Of a stretch of 64,000 nt of DNA, positions 1 to 16,439 are shown in pieces (position 1 is the stretch's first letter; every line of letters starts with the position of its first letter). The DNA is from Piscicola geometra. Lineage: Eukaryota; Annelida; Clitellata; Hirudinida; Piscicolidae. The translations under genes and the position numbers were made by a program. The stretch is taken from assembly GCA_943735955.1 (NCBI GenBank), contig CALSEQ010000033.1, positions 62,001-126,000 on the forward strand. The letters are read 5' to 3'. Below the pieces are notes generated by a model, which saw nothing but the letters and a program-made list of their open reading frames with translations, did not search any database and was not told the DNA's origin.

Positions 1-867
1 CCTGGCACCACTTGCACCACTTTGCACCACCTGGCACCACTTTGCATCACCAGGCACCACCTGGCACCACTTGCACCACCTGGCACCACCTGGCACCACT
101 TGCACCACTTTGCACCACCTTGCACCACCTGGCACCACCTGGCACCACTTGCACCACTTTGCACCACTTTGCACCACCTGGCACCACCCGGCACCACTTT
201 GCACCACTTTGCACCACCTGGCACCACTTTGCACTACTTTGCACCACCTGGCACCACCTGGCACCACTTGCACCACTTTGCACCACCTGGCACCACTTTG
301 CACTACTTTGCACCACCTGGCACCACTTTGCACCACCTGGCACCACCTGGCACCACTTGCACCACTTTGCACTACTTTGCACCACCTGGCACCACTTTGC
401 ACCACCTGGCACCACTTGCACCACTTTGCACCACCTGGCACCACTTTGCACCACCTGGCACCACCTGGCACCACTTGCACCACTTTGCACCACTTTGCAA
501 TACCTGGCACCACTTTGCACCACCTGGCACCACTTTGCACCACCTGGCACCACTTTGCACCACTTTGCACCACCTGGCACCACTTTGCACCACCTAGCAC
601 CACCTGGCACCACTTGCACCACCTGGCACCACCTGGCACCACTTGCACCACTTTGCACCACCTTGCACCACCTGGCACCACCTGGCACCACTTGCACCAC
701 TTTGCACCACTTTGCACCACCTGGCACCACTTTGCACCACTTTGCACCACCTGGCACCACTTTGCACCACTTTGCACCACCTGGCACCACCTGGAACCAC
801 TTTGCACCACCTGGCATCACCTGGCACCACCTGGCACCACTTGCACCACTTTGCACCACTTTGCACC

Positions 868-3800
868 ACCTGGCACCACCTGGCACCACTTGCACCACTT
901 TGCACCACTTTGCACCACCTGGCACCACTTTGCACCACTTTGCACCACCTGGCACCACTTTGCACCACTTTGCACCACCTGGCACCACCTGGAACCACTT
1001 TGCACCACCTGGCACCACCTGGAACCACTTTGCACCACCTGGCATCACCTGGCACCACCTGGCACCACTTGCACCACTTTGCACCACTTTGCACCACCTG
1101 GCACCACCTGGCACCACTTGCACCACTTTGCACCACTTTGCACCACCTTGCACCACTTTGCACCACTTTGCACCACCTGGCACCACTTTGCACCACTTTG
1201 CACCACCTGGCACCACCTGGAACCACTTTGCACCACCTGGCATCACCTGGCACCACCTGGCACCACTTGCACCACTTTGCACCACTTTGCACCACCTGGC
1301 ACCACCTGGCACCACTTTGCCCCACTTTGCACCACTTGCACCACTTTGCACCACCTGGCACCACTTTGCACCACTTTGCACCACCTGGCACCACTTGCAC
1401 CACTTTGCACCACCTGGCACCACTTGCACCACTTTGCACCACCTGGCACCACTTTGCATCACCAGGCACCACCTGGCACCACTTGCACCACCTGGCACCA
1501 CCTGGCACCACTTGCACCACTTTGCACCACCTTGCACCACCTGGCACCACCTGGCACCACTTGCACCACTTTGCACCACCTTGCACCACCTGGCACCACC
1601 TGGCACCACTTGCACCACTTTGCACCACTTTGCACCACCTGGCACCACCCGGCACCACTTTGCACCACTTTGCACCACTTTGCACTACTTTGCACCACCT
1701 GGCACCACCTGGCACCACTTGCACCACTTTGCACCACCTGGCACCACTTTGCACTACTTTGCACCACCTGGCACCACTTTGCACCACCTGGCACCACCTG
1801 GCACCACTTGCACCACTTTGCACTACTTTGCACCACCTGGCACCACTTTGCACCACCTGGCACCACTTGCACCACTTTGCACCACCTGGCACCACTTGCA
1901 TCACCAGGCACCACCTGGCACCATTTACACTACCTGGCACCACTTGCACCACTTTGCACCACCTGGCACCACTTGCACCACTTTGCACCACCTGGCACCA
2001 CTTGCACCACTTTGCACCACTTTGCACCACTTTGCAATACCTGGCACCACTTTGCACCACCTGGCACCACCTGGCACCACTCGCACCACTTTGTACCACT
2101 TTGCACCACTTTGCACCACCTGGCACCACTTTGCACCACCTGGCACCACCTGGCACCACTTTGCACCACCTGGCACCACTTGCACCACTTTGCACCATCT
2201 GGCACCACTTTGCACTACTTTGCACCACCTGGCACCACTTTGCACCACCTAGCACCACCTGGCACCACTTGCACCACCTGGCACCACCTGGCACCACTTG
2301 CACCACTTTGCACCACTTTGCACCACCTGGCACCACTTTGCACCACTTTGCACCACCTGGCACCACTTTGCACCACTTTGCACCACCTGGCACCACCTGG
2401 AACCACTTTGCACCACCTGGCATCACCTGGCACCACCTGGCACCACTTGCACCACTTTGCACCACTTTGCACCACCTGGCACCACCTGGCACCACTTTGC
2501 CCCACTTTGCACCACTTGCACCACTTTGCACCACCTGGCACCACTTTGCACCACTTTGCACCACCTGGCACCACTTGCACCACTTTGCACCACCTGGCAC
2601 CACTTGCACCACTTTGCACCACCTGGCACCACTTTGCATCACCAGGCACCACCTGGCACCACTTGCACCACCTGGCACCACCTGGCACCACTTGCACCAC
2701 TTTGCACCACTTTGCACCACCTGGCACCACTTTGCACCACTTTGCACCACCTGGCACCACTTTGCACCACTTTGCACCACCTGGCACCACCTGGAACCAC
2801 TTTGCACCACCTGGCACCACCTGGAACCACTTTGCACCACCTGGCATCACCTGGCACCACCTGGCACCACTTGCACCACTTTGCACCACTTTGCACCACC
2901 TGGCACCACCTGGCACCACTTGCACCACTTTGCACCACTTTGCACCACCTTGCACCACTTTGCACCACTTTGCACCACCTGGCACCACTTTGCACCACTT
3001 TGCACCACCTGGCACCACCTGGAACCACTTTGCACCACCTGGCATCACCTGGCACCACCTGGCACCACTTGCACCACTTTGCACCACTTTGCACCACCTA
3101 GCACCACCTGGCACCACTTTGCCCCACTTTGCACCACTTGCACCACTTTGCACCACCTGGCACCACTTTGCACCACTTTGCACCACCTGGCACCACTTGC
3201 ACCACTTTGCACCACCTGGCACCACTTGCACCACTTTGCACCACCTGGCACCACTTTGCATCACCAGGCACCACCTGGCACCACTTGCACCACCTGGCAC
3301 CACCTGGCACCACTTGCACCACTTTGCACCACCTTGCACCACCTGGCACCACCTGGCACCACTTGCACCACTTTGCACCACCTTGCACCACCTGGCACCA
3401 CCTGGCACCACTTGCACCACTTTGCACCACTTTGCACCACCTGGCACCACCCGGCACCACTTTGCACCACTTTGCACCACTTTGCACTACTTTGCACCAC
3501 CTGGCACCACCTGGCACCACTTGCACCACTTTGCACCACCTGGCACCACTTTGCACTACTTTGCACCACCTGGCACCACTTTGCACCACCTGGCACCACC
3601 TGGCACCACTTGCACCACTTTGCACTACTTTGCACCACCTGGCACCACTTTGCACCACCTGGCACCACTTGCACCACTTTGCACCACCTGGCACCACTTG
3701 CATCACCAGGCACCACCTGGCACCATTTACACTACCTGGCACCACTTGCACCACTTTGCACCACCTGGCACCACTTGCACCACTTTGCACCACCTGGCAC

Positions 3801-4508
3801 CACTTGCACCACTTTGCACCACTTTGCACCACTTTGCAATACCTGGCACCACTTTGCACCACCTGGCACCACCTGGCACCACTCGCACCACTTTGCACCA
3901 CTTTGCACCACTTTGCACCACCTGGCACCACTTTGCACCACCTGGCACCACCTGGCACCACTTTGCACCACCTGGCACCACTTGCACCACTTTGCACCAT
4001 CTGGCACCACTTTGCACTACTTTGCACCACCTGGCACCACTTTGCACCACCTAGCACCACCTGGCACCACTTGCACCACCTGGCACCACCTGGCACCACT
4101 TGCACCACTTTGCACCACTTTGCACCACCTGGCACCACTTTGCACCACTTTGCACCACCTGGCACCACTTTGCACCACTTTGCACCACCTGGCACCACCT
4201 GGAACCACTTTGCACCACCTGGCATCACCTGGCACCACCTGGCACCACTTGCACCACTTTGCACCACTTTGCACCACCTGGCACCACCTGGCACCACTTT
4301 GCCCCACTTTGCACCACTTGCACCACTTTGCACCACCTGGCACCACTTTGCACCACTTTGCACCACCTGGCACCACTTGCACCACTTTGCACCACCTGGC
4401 ACCACTTGCACCACTTTGCACCACCTGGCACCACTTTGCATCACCAGGCACCACCTGGCACCACTTGCACCACCTGGCACCACCTGGCACCACTTGCACC
4501 ACTTTGCA
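868..4508. repeat. Higher-order tandem duplication, 1,802 bp period
   Basis: Within the array, roughly 868-2,706 repeats at 2,670-4,508 at a constant offset of 1,802 bp. Rare variant strings fall in register, for example CCATTTACACTACCTGG at 1,921 and 3,723, and the GGAACCAC variants near 1,021 and 2,823. Only a few substitutions separate the copies (such as TGTACCAC near 2,092 against TGCACCAC near 3,894, and CCTAGC at about 3,098). This is a young two-copy tandem duplication of a composite unit, not independent arrangement of 10-mers. Boundaries were estimated by eye and may be off by tens of bases. Confidence 0.85.
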
Positions 4509-7500
4509 CCACCTTGCACCACCTGGCACCACCTGGCACCACTTGCACCACTTTGCACCACTTTGCACCACCTGGCACCACCCGGCACCACTTTGCACCA
4601 CTTTGCACCACCTGGCACCACTTTGCACTACTTTGCACCACCTGGCACCACCTGGCACCACTTGCACCACTTTGCACCACCTGGCACCACTTTGCACTAC
4701 TTTGCACCACCTGGCACCACTTTGCACCACCTGGCACCACCTGGCACCACTTGCACCACTTTGCACTACTTTGCACCACCTGGCACCACTTTGCACCACC
4801 TGGCACCACTTGCACCACTTTGCACCACCTGGCACCACTTGCATCACCAGGCACCACCTGGCACCACTTACACTACCTGGCACCACTTGCACCACTTTGC
4901 ACCACCTGGCACCACTTGCACCACTTTGCACCACCTGGCACCACTTGCACCACTTTGCACCACTTTGCAATACCTGGCACCACTTTGCACCACCTGGCAC
5001 CACCTGGCACCACTCGCACCACTTTGCACCACTTTGCACCACTTTGCACCACCTGGCACCACTTTGCACCACCTGGCACCACCTGGCACCACTTTGCACC
5101 ACCTGGCACCACTTGCACCACTTTGCACCACCTGGCACCACTTTGCACCACTTTGCACCACCTGGCACCACTTTGCACCACTTTGCATTACCTGGCACCA
5201 CTTTGCATCACCAGGCACCACCTGGCACCACTTGCACCACCTGGCACCACCTGGCACCACTTGCACCACTTTGCACCACCTTGCACCACCTGGCACCACC
5301 TGGCACCACTTGCACCACTTTGCACCACTTTGCACCACCTGGCACCACCTGGCACCACTTTGCACCACTTTGCACCACCTGGCACCACTTTGCACCACTT
5401 TGCACCACCTGGCACCACCTGGCACCACCTGGCACCACTTGCACCACTTTGCACCACTTTGCAATACCTGGCACCACTTTGCACCACCTGGCACCACTTT
5501 GCACCACCTGGCACCACTTTGCACCACTTTGCACCACCTGGCACCAATTTGCACCACCTGGCACCACCTGGCACCACTTTGCACCACTTTGCACCACCTG
5601 AAACCACCTGGCACCACATGGCACCACTTGCACCACTTCGCACCACTTTGCACCACCTGGCACCACTTTGCACCACCTGGCACCACCTGGCACCACTTGC
5701 ACCACTTTGCAATACCTGGCACCACTTTGCACCACCTGACATCACTTTGCACCACCTGGCACTACTTTGCACCACTTTGCACCACCTGGCACCACTTTGC
5801 ACCACCTGGCACCACCTGGCACCACTTGCACCACTTTGCACCACCTGGCACCACTTGCACCACTTTGCACCACCTGGCACCACTTTGCATCACCAGGCAC
5901 CACCTGGCACCACTTACACCACCTGGCACCACTTGCACCACTTTGCACCACCTGGCACCACCTGGCACCACCTGGCACCACTTGCACCACTTTGCACCAC
6001 CTGGCACCACTTTGCACCACCTGGCACCACTTTGCACCACCTGGCACCACCTGGCACCACTTTGCACCACTTTGCACCACCTGGCACCACCTGGCACCAC
6101 CTGGCACCACTTGCACCACTTTGCACCACTTTGCACCACCTGGCACCACTTTGCACCACCTGGCACCACTTTGCACCACCTGGCACCACTTTGCACCACT
6201 TTGCACCACCTGGCACCACCTGACACCACCTGGCACCACTTTGCACCACTTTGCACCACCTGGCACCACCTGGCACCACTTGCACCACTTTGCACCACCT
6301 GGCACCACTTTGCACCACCTGGCACCCCCTGGCACCACTTGCACCACTTTGCACCACTTTGCACCACCTGGCACCACTTGCACCACTTTGCACCACCTGG
6401 CACCACTTTGCACCACTTTGCACCACCTGGCACCACTTGCACCACTTTGCACCACCTGGCACCACTTGCACCACTTTGCACCACCTGGCACCACTTTGCA
6501 TCACCAGGTACCACCTGGCACCACTTGCACCACCTGGCACCACCTGGCACCACTTGCACCACTTTGCACCACCTTGCACCACCTGGCACCACCTGGCACC
6601 ACTTGCACCACTTTGCACCACTTTGCACCACCTGGCACCACTTTGCACCACTTTGCACCACCTGGCACCACTTTGCACCACTTTGCACCACCTGGCACCA
6701 CCTGGCACCACTTGCACCACTTTGCACCACTTTGCAATACCTGGCACCACTTTGCACCACCTGGCACCACTTTGCACCACCTGGCACCACTTTGCACCAC
6801 TTTGCACCACCTGGCACCACTTTGCACCACCTAGCACCACCTGGCACCACTTGCACCACCTGGCACCACTTGCACCACTTTGCACCACCTTGCACCACCT
6901 GGCACCACCTGGCACCACTTGCACCACTTTGCACCACTTTGCACCACCTGGCACCACTTTGCACCACTTTGCACCACCTGGCACCACTTTGCACCACTTT
7001 GCACCACCTGGCACCACTTTGCAACACTTTGCACCACCTGGCACCACTTTGCACCACCTGGCACCACTTTGCACCACTTTGCACCACCTAGCACCACTTT
7101 GCATCACCAGGCAACACCTGGTACCACTTGCACCACCTGGCACCACCTGGCACCACTTGCACCACTTTGCACCACCTTGCACCACCTGGCACCACCTGGC
7201 ACCACTTGCACCACTTTGCACCACTTTGCACCACCTGGCACCACCTGGCACCACTTTGCAATACTTTGCACCACCTGGCACCACTTTGCACCACTTTGCA
7301 CCACCTGGCACCACCTGGCACCACTTGCACCACTTTGCACCACTTTGCAATACCTGGCACCACTTTGCACCACCTGGCACCACTTTGCACCACCTGGCAC
7401 CACTTTGCACCACTTTGCACCACCTGGCACCAATTTGCACCACCTGGCACCACCTGGCACCACTTTGCACCACTTTGCACCACCTGGCACCACCTGGCAC

Positions 7501-7899
7501 CACATGGCACCACTTGCACCACTTCGCACCACTTTGCACCACCTGGCACCACTTTGCACCACCTGGCACCACCTGGCACCACTTGCACCACTTTGCAATA
7601 CCTGGCACCACTTTGCACCACCTGACATCACTTTGCACCACCTGGCACCACTTTGCACCACTTTGCACCACCTGGCACCACTTTGCACCACCTGGCACCA
7701 CCTGGCACCACTTGCACCACTTTGCACCACCTGGCACCACTTGCACCACTTTGCACCACCTGGCACCACTTTGCATCACCAGGCACCACCTGGCACCATT
7801 TACACCACCTGGCACCACTTGCACCACTTTGCACCACCTGGCACCACCTGGCACCACCTGGCACCACTTGCACCACTTTGCACCACCTGGCACCACTTT

Positions 7900-9790
7900 G
7901 CACCACCTGGCACCACTTTGCACCACCTGGCACCACCTGGCACCACTTTGCACCACTTTGCACCACCTGGCACCACCTGGCACCACCTGGCACCACTTGC
8001 ACCACTTTGCACCACTTTGCACCACCTGGCACCACTTTGCACCACCTGGCACCACTTTGCACCACCTGGCACCACTTTGCACCACTTTGCACCACCTGGC
8101 ACCACCTGGCACCACCTGGCACCACTTTGCACCACTTTGCACCACCTGGCACCACCTGGCACCACTTGCACCACTTTGCACCACCTGGCACCACTTTGCA
8201 CCACCTGGCACCCCCTGGCACCACTTGCACCACTTTGCACCACTTTGCACCACCTGGCACCACTTGCACCACTTTGCACCACCTGGCACCACTTTGCACC
8301 ACTTTGCACCACCTGGCACCACTTGCACCACTTTGCACCACCTGGCACCACTTGCACCACTTTGCACCACCTGGCACCACTTTGCATCACCAGGTACCAC
8401 CTGGCACCACTTTGCACTACTTTGCACCACCTGGCACCACTTTGCACCACCTGGCACCACCTGGCACCACTTGCACCACTTTGCACTACTTTGCACCACC
8501 TGGCACCACTTTGCACCACCTGGCACCACTTGCACCACTTTGCACCACCTGGCACCACTTGCATCACCAGGCACCACCTGGCACCACTTACACTACCTGG
8601 CACCACTTGCACCACTTTGCACCACCTGGCACCACTTGCACCACTTTGCACCACCTGGCACCACTTGCACCACTTTGCACCACTTTGCAATACCTGGCAC
8701 CACTTTGCACCACCTGGCACCACCTGGCACCACTCGCACCACTTTGCACCACTTTGCACCACTTTGCACCACTTTGCACCACCTGGCACCACTTTGCACC
8801 ACCTGGCACTACCTGGCACCACTTTGCACCACCTGGCACCACTTGCACCACTTTGCACCACCTGGCACCACTTTGCACCACTTTGCACCACCTGGCACCA
8901 CTTTGCACCACTTTGCACCACCTGGCACCACTTTGCATCACCAGGCACCACCTGGCACCACTTGCACCACCTGGCACCACCTGGCACCACTTTGCACCAC
9001 TTTGCACCACCTGGCACCACTTTGCACCACCTGGCACCACTTTGCACCACCTGGCACCACTTTGCACCACTTTGCACCACCTGGCACCACCTGGCACCAC
9101 CTGGCACCACTTTGCACCACTTTGCACCACCTGGCACCACCTGGCACCACTTGCACCACTTTGCACCACCTGGCACCACTTTGCACCACCTGGCACCCCC
9201 TGGCACCACTTGCACCACTTTGCACCACTTTGCACCACCTGGCACCACTTGCACCACTTTGCACCACCTGGCACCACTTTGCACCACTTTGCACCACCTG
9301 GCACCACTTGCACCACTTTGCACCACCTGGCACCACTTGCACCACTTTGCACCACCTGGCACCACTTTGCATCACCAGGTACCACCTGGCACCACTTTGC
9401 ACTACTTTGCACCACCTGGCACCACTTTGCACCACCTGGCACCATCTGGCACCACTTGCACCACTTTGCACTACTTTGCACCACCTGGCACCACTTTGCA
9501 CCACCTGGCACCACTTGCACCACTTTGCACCACCTGGCACCACTTGCATCACCAGGCACCACCTGGCACCACTTACACTACCTGGCACCACTTGCACCAC
9601 TTTGCACCACCTGGCACCACTTGCACCACTTTGCACCACCTGGCACCACTTGCACCACTTTGCACCACTTTGCAATACCTGGCACCACTTTGCACCACCT
9701 GGCACCACCTGGCACCACTCGCACCACTTTGCACCACTTTGCACCACTTTGCACCACCTGGCACCACTTTGCACCACCTGGCACTACCTG
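7900..9790. repeat. Higher-order block, copy at about 14,945-16,825
   Basis: The order of unit variants here recurs about 7.04 kb downstream. The left part matches at an offset of 7,045 and the right part at 7,035; that 10 bp step equals exactly one repeat unit. A diagnostic string, CATCACCAGG followed by TACCACCTGG, then CACTACTTTG and later CACCATCTGG, lies at 9,370-9,450 and again at 16,405-16,485. This indicates kilobase-scale duplication followed by gain or loss of single units. Confidence 0.75.
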
Positions 9791-12700
9791 GCACCACTTT
9801 GCACCACCTGGCACCACTTGCACCACTTTGCACCACCTGGCACCACTTTGCACCACTTTGCACCACCTGGCACCACTTTGCACCACTTTGCACCACCTGG
9901 CACCACTTTGCATCACCAGGCACCACCTGGCACCACTTGCACCACCTGGCACCACCTGGCACCACTTGCACCACTTTGCACCACCTTGCACCACCTGGCA
10001 CCACCTGGCACCACTTGCACCACTTTGCACCACTTTGCAATACCTGGCACCACTTTGCACCACCTGGCACCACTTTGCACCACCTGGCACCACTTTGCAC
10101 CACTTTGCACCACTTTGCACCACTTTGCACCACCTGGCACCACCTGGCACCACCTGGCACCACTTGCACCACTTTGCACCACTTTGCAATACCTGGCACC
10201 ACTTTGCACCACCTGGCACCACTTTGCACCACCTGGCACCACTTTGCACCACTTTGCACCACCTGGCACCAATTTGCACCACCTGGCACCACCTGGCACC
10301 ACTTTGCACCACTTTGCACCACCTGAAACCACCTGGCACCACATGGCACCACTTGCACCACTTCGCACCACTTTGCACCACCTGGCACCACTTTGCACCA
10401 CCTGGCACCACCTGGCACCACTTGCACCACTTTGCAATACCTGGCACCACTTTGCACCACCTGACATCACTTTGCACCACCTGGCACCACTTTGCACCAC
10501 TTTGCACCACCTGGCACCACTTTGCACCACCTGGCACCACCTGGCACCACTTGCACCACTTTGCACCACCTGGCACCACTTGCACCACTTTGCACCACCT
10601 GGCACCACTTTGCATCACCAGGCACCACCTGGCACCACTTACACCACCTGGCACCACTTGCACCACTTTGCACCACCTGGCACCACCTGGCACCACCTGG
10701 CACCACTTGCACCACTTTGCACCACCTGGCACCACTTTGCACCACCTGGCACCACTTTGCACCACCTGGCACCACCTGGCACCACTTTGCACCACTTTGC
10801 ACCACCTGGCACCACCTGGCATCACCTGGCACCACTTGCACCACTTTGCACCACTTTGCACCACCTGGCACCACTTTGCACCACCTGGCACCACTTTGCA
10901 CCACCTGGCACCACTTTGCACCACTTTGCACCACCTGGCACCACCTGGCACCACCTGGCACCACTTTGCACCACTTTGCACCACCTGGCACCACCTGGCA
11001 CCACTTGCACCACTTTGCACCACCTGGCACCACTTTGCACCACCTGGCACCCCCTGGCACCACTTGCACCACTTTGCACCACCTGGCACCACTTGCACCA
11101 CTTTGCACTACCTGGCACCACTTTGCATCACCAGGTACCACCTGGCACCACTTGCACCACCTGGCACCACCTGGCACCACTTGCACCACTTGCACCACTT
11201 TGCACCACCTTGCACCACCTGGCACCACCTGGCACCACTTGCACCACTTTGCACCACTTTGCACCACCTGGCACCACTTTGCACCACTTTGCACCACCTG
11301 GCACCACTTTGCACCACTTTGCACCACCTGGCACCACCTGGCACCACTTGCACCACTTTGCACCACTTTGCAATACCTGGCACCACTTTGCACCACCTGG
11401 CACCACTTTGCACCACCTGGCACCACTTTGCACCACTTTGCACCACCTGGCACCAATTTGCACCACCTGGCACCACCTGGCACCACTTTGCACCACTTTG
11501 CACCACCTGGCACCACCTGGCACCACATGGCACCACTTGCACCACTTCGCACCACTTTGCACCACCTGGCACCACTTTGCACCACCTGGCACCACCTGGC
11601 ACCACTTGCACCACTTTGCAATACCTGGCACCACTTTGCACCACCTGACATCACTTTGCACCACCTGGCACCACTTTGCACCACTTTGCACCACCTGGCA
11701 CCACTTTGCACCACCTGGCACCACCTGGCACCACTTGCACCACTTTGCACCACCTGGCACCACTTGCACCACTTTGCACCACCTGGCACCACTTTGCATC
11801 ACCAGGCACCACCTGGCACCATTCACACCACCTGGCACCACTTGCACCACTTTGCACCACCTGGCACCACCTGGCACCACCTGGCACCACTTGCACCACT
11901 TTGCACCACCTGGCACCACTTTGCACCACCTGGCACCACTTTGCATCACCTGGCACCACTTGCACCACTTCGCACCACTTTGCACCACCTGGCACCACTT
12001 TGCACCACCTGGCACCACCTGGCACCACTTGCACCACTTTGCAATACCTGGCACCACTTTGCACCACCTGACATCACTTTGCACCACCTGGCACCACTTT
12101 GCACCACTTTGCACCACCTGGCACCACTTTGCACCACCTGGCACCACCTGGCACCACTTGCACCACTTTGCACCACCTGGCACCACTTGCACCACTTTGC
12201 ACCACCTGGCACCACTTTGCACCACCTGGCACCACCTGGCACCACTTGCACCACTTTGCACCACCTGGCACCACTTGCACCACTTTGCACCACCTGGCAC
12301 CACTTTGCATCACCAGGCACCACCTGGCACCATTCACACCACCTGGCACCACTTGCACCACTTTGCACCACCTGGCACCACCTGGCACCACCTGGCACCA
12401 CTTGCACCACTTTGCACCACCTGGCACCACTTTGCACCACCTGGCACCACTTTGCATCACCTGGCACCACCTGGCACCACTTTGCACCACTTTGCACCAC
12501 CTGGCACCACCTGGCACCACCTGGCACCACTTGCACCACTTTGCACCACTTTGCACCACCTGGCACCACTTTGCACCACCTGGCACCACTTTGCACCACC
12601 TGGCACCACTTTGCACCACTTTGCACCACCTGGCACCACCTGGCACCACCTGGCACCACTTTGCACCACTTTGCACCACCTGGCACCACCTGGCACCACT

Positions 12701-12889
12701 TGCACCACTTTGCACCACCTGGCACCACTTTGCACCACCTGGCACCCCCTGGCACCACTTGCACCACTTTGCACCACTTTGCACCACCTGGCACCACTTG
12801 CACCACTTTGCACCACCTGGCACCACTTTGCACCACTTTGCACCACCTGGCACCACTTGCACCACTTTGCACCACCTGGCACCACTTGC

Positions 12890-14840
12890 ACCACTTTGCA
12901 CCACCTGGCACCACTTTGCATCACCAGGTACCACCTGGCACCACTTGCACCACCTAGCACCACCTGGCACCACTTGCACCACTTTGCACCACCTTGCACC
13001 ACCTGGCACCACCTGGCACCACTTGCACCACTTTGCACCACTTTGCACCACCTGGCACCACTTTGCACCACTTTGCACCACCTGGCACCACTTTGCACCA
13101 CTTTGCACCACCTGGCACCACCTGGCACCACTTGCACCACTTTGCACCACTTTGCAATACCTGGCACCACTTTGCACCACCTGGCACCACTTTGCACCAC
13201 CTGGCACCACTTTGCACCACTTTGCACCACCTGGCACCACTTTGCACCACCTAGCACCACCTGGCACCACTTGCACCACCTGGCACCACTTGCACCACTT
13301 TGCACCACCTTGCACCACCTGGCACCACCTGGCACCACTTGCACCACTTTGCACCACTTTGCACCACTTTGCACCACCTGGCACCACTTTGCACCACTTT
13401 GCACCACCTGGCACCACATGGCACCACTTGCACCACTTTGCACCACTTTGCAATACCTGGCACCACTTTGCACCACCTGGCACCACTTTGCACCACCTGG
13501 CACCACTATGCACCACTTTGCACCACCTGGCACCACTTTGCACCACCTAGCACCACCTGGCACCACTTGCACCACCTGGCACCACTTGCACCACTTTGCA
13601 CCACCTTGCACCACCTGGCACCACCTGGCACCACTTGCACCACTTTGCACCACTTTGCACCACCTGGCACCACTTTGCACCACTTTGCACCACCTGGCAC
13701 CACTTTGCACCACTTTGCATCACCAGGTACCACCTGGCACCACTTGCACCACCTGGCACCACCTGGCACCACTTGCACCACTTTGCACCACCTTGCACCA
13801 CCTGGCACCACCTGGCACCACTTGCACCACTTTGCACCACTTTGCACCACCTGGCACCACTTTGCACCACTTTGCACCACCTGGCACCACTTTGCACCAC
13901 TTTGCACCACCTGGCACCACCTGGCACCACTTTGCACCACTTTGCACCACCTGGCACCACTTTGCACCACTTTGCACCACTTTCACCACTTTGCACCACC
14001 TGGCACCACTTTGCACCACTTTGCACCACTTTGCACCACTTTGCACCACCTGGCACCACCTGGCACTACCTGGCACCACTTTGCACCACTTTGCACCACC
14101 TGGCACCACTTGCACCACTTTGCACCACCTGGCACCACTTTGCACCACTTTGCACCACCTGGCACCACTTGCACCACTTTGCACCACCTGGTACCACTTT
14201 CACTACTTTGCACCACCTGGCACCACTTTGCATCACCAGGCACCACCTGGCACCACTTGCACCACCTGGCACCACCTGGCACCACTTGCACCACTTTGCA
14301 CCACCTTGCACCACTTTGCACCACCTGGCACCACTTTGCACCACCTGGCACCACTTTGCACCACTTTGCACCACCTGGCACCACTTTGCACCACCTGGCA
14401 CCACTTGCACCACTTGCACCACTTTGCACCACCTGGCACCACATGGCACCACTTGCACCACTTCGCACCACTTTGCACCACCTGGCACCACTTTGCACCA
14501 CCTGGCACCACCTGGCACCACTTGCACCACTTTGCAATACCTGGCACCACTTTGCACCACCTGACATCACTTTGCACCACCTGGCACCACTTTGCACCAC
14601 TTTGCACCACCTGGCACCACTTTGCACCACCTGGCACCACCTGGCACCACTTGCACCACTTTGCACCACCTGGCACCACTTGCACCACTTTGCACCACCT
14701 GGCACCACTTTGCATCACCAGGCACCACCTGGCACCATTTACACCACCTGGCACCACTTGCACCACTTTGCACCACCTGGCACCACCTGGCACCACCTGG
14801 CACCACTTGCACCACTTTGCACCACCTGGCACCACTTTGC
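12890..14840. repeat. Higher-order block with copies at +6,031 and +14,095
   Basis: This 1.95 kb string is matched in register at 18,921-20,871 (offset 6,031). Its first 1.1 kb is matched again at about 26,985-28,122 (offset 14,095 from here, 8,064 from the second copy). The rare CTTTCACCACTTTG variant at 13,979 appears at 20,010 and 28,074, and CACTATGCACC at about 13,505 appears at 19,536 and 27,600. Copy two diverges at 20,871, where a TTTT run replaces TTT. Confidence 0.8.
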
Positions 14841-16439
14841 ACCACTTTGCACCACCTGGCACCACCTGGCACCACTTTGCACCACTTTGCACCACCTGGC
14901 ACCACCTGGCACCACTTGCACCACTTTGCACCACCTGGCACCACTTTGCACCACCTGGCACCCCCTGGCACCACTTGCACCACTTTGCACCACTTTGCAC
15001 CACCTGGCACCACTTGCACCACTTTGCACCACCTGGCACCACTTTGCACCACTTTGCACCACCTGGCACCACTTGCACCACTTTGCACCACCTGGCACCA
15101 CTTGCACCACTTTGCACCACCTGGCACCACTTTGCACCACCTGGCACCACCTGGCACCACCTGGCACCACTTTGCACCACTTTGCACCACCTGGCACCAC
15201 CTGGCACCACTTGCACCACTTTGCACCACCTGGCACCACTTTGCACCACCTGGCACCCCCTGGCACCACTTGCACCACTTTGCACCACTTTGCACCACCT
15301 GGCACCACTTGCACCACTTTGCACCACCTGGCACCACTTTGCACCACTTTGCACCACCTGGCACCACTTGCACCACTTTGCACCACCTGGCACCACTTGC
15401 ACCACTTTGCACCACCTGGCACCACTTTGCATCACCAGGTACCACCTGGCACCACTTTGCACTACTTTGCACCACCTGGCACCACTTTGCACCACCTGGC
15501 ACCACCTGGCACCACTTGCACCACTTTGCACTACTTTGCACCACCTGGCACCACTTTGCACCACCTGGCACCACTTGCACCACTTTGCACCACCTGGCAC
15601 CACTTGCATCACCAGGCACCACCTGGCACCACTTACACTACCTGGCACCACTTGCACCACTTTGCACCACCTGGCACCACTTGCACCACTTTGCACCACC
15701 TGGCACCACTTGCACCACTTTGCACCACTTTGCAATACCTGGCACCACTTTGCACCACCTGGCACCACCTGGCACCACTCGCACCACTTTGCACCACTTT
15801 GCACCACTTTGCACCACCTGGCACCACTTTGCACCACCTGGCACTACCTGGCACCACTTTGCACCACCTGGCACCACTTGCACCACTTTGCACCACCTGG
15901 CACCACTTTGCACCACTTTGCACCACCTGGCACCACTTTGCACCACTTTGCACCACCTGGCACCACTTTGCATCACCAGGCACCACCTGGCACCACTTGC
16001 ACCACCTGGCACCACCTGGCACCACTTTGCACCACTTTGCACCACCTGGCACCACTTTGCACCACCTGGCACCACTTTGCACCACCTGGCACCACTTTGC
16101 ACCACTTTGCACCACCTGGCACCACCTGGCACCACCTGGCACCACTTTGCACCACTTTGCACCACCTGGCACCACCTGGCACCACTTGCACCACTTTGCA
16201 CCACCTGGCACCACTTTGCACCACCTGGCACCCCCTGGCACCACTTGCACCACTTTGCACCACTTTGCACCACCTGGCACCACTTGCACCACTTTGCACC
16301 ACCTGGCACCACTTTGCACCACTTTGCACCACCTGGCACCACTTGCACCACTTTGCACCACCTGGCACCACTTGCACCACTTTGCACCACCTGGCACCAC
16401 TTTGCATCACCAGGTACCACCTGGCACCACTTTGCACTA

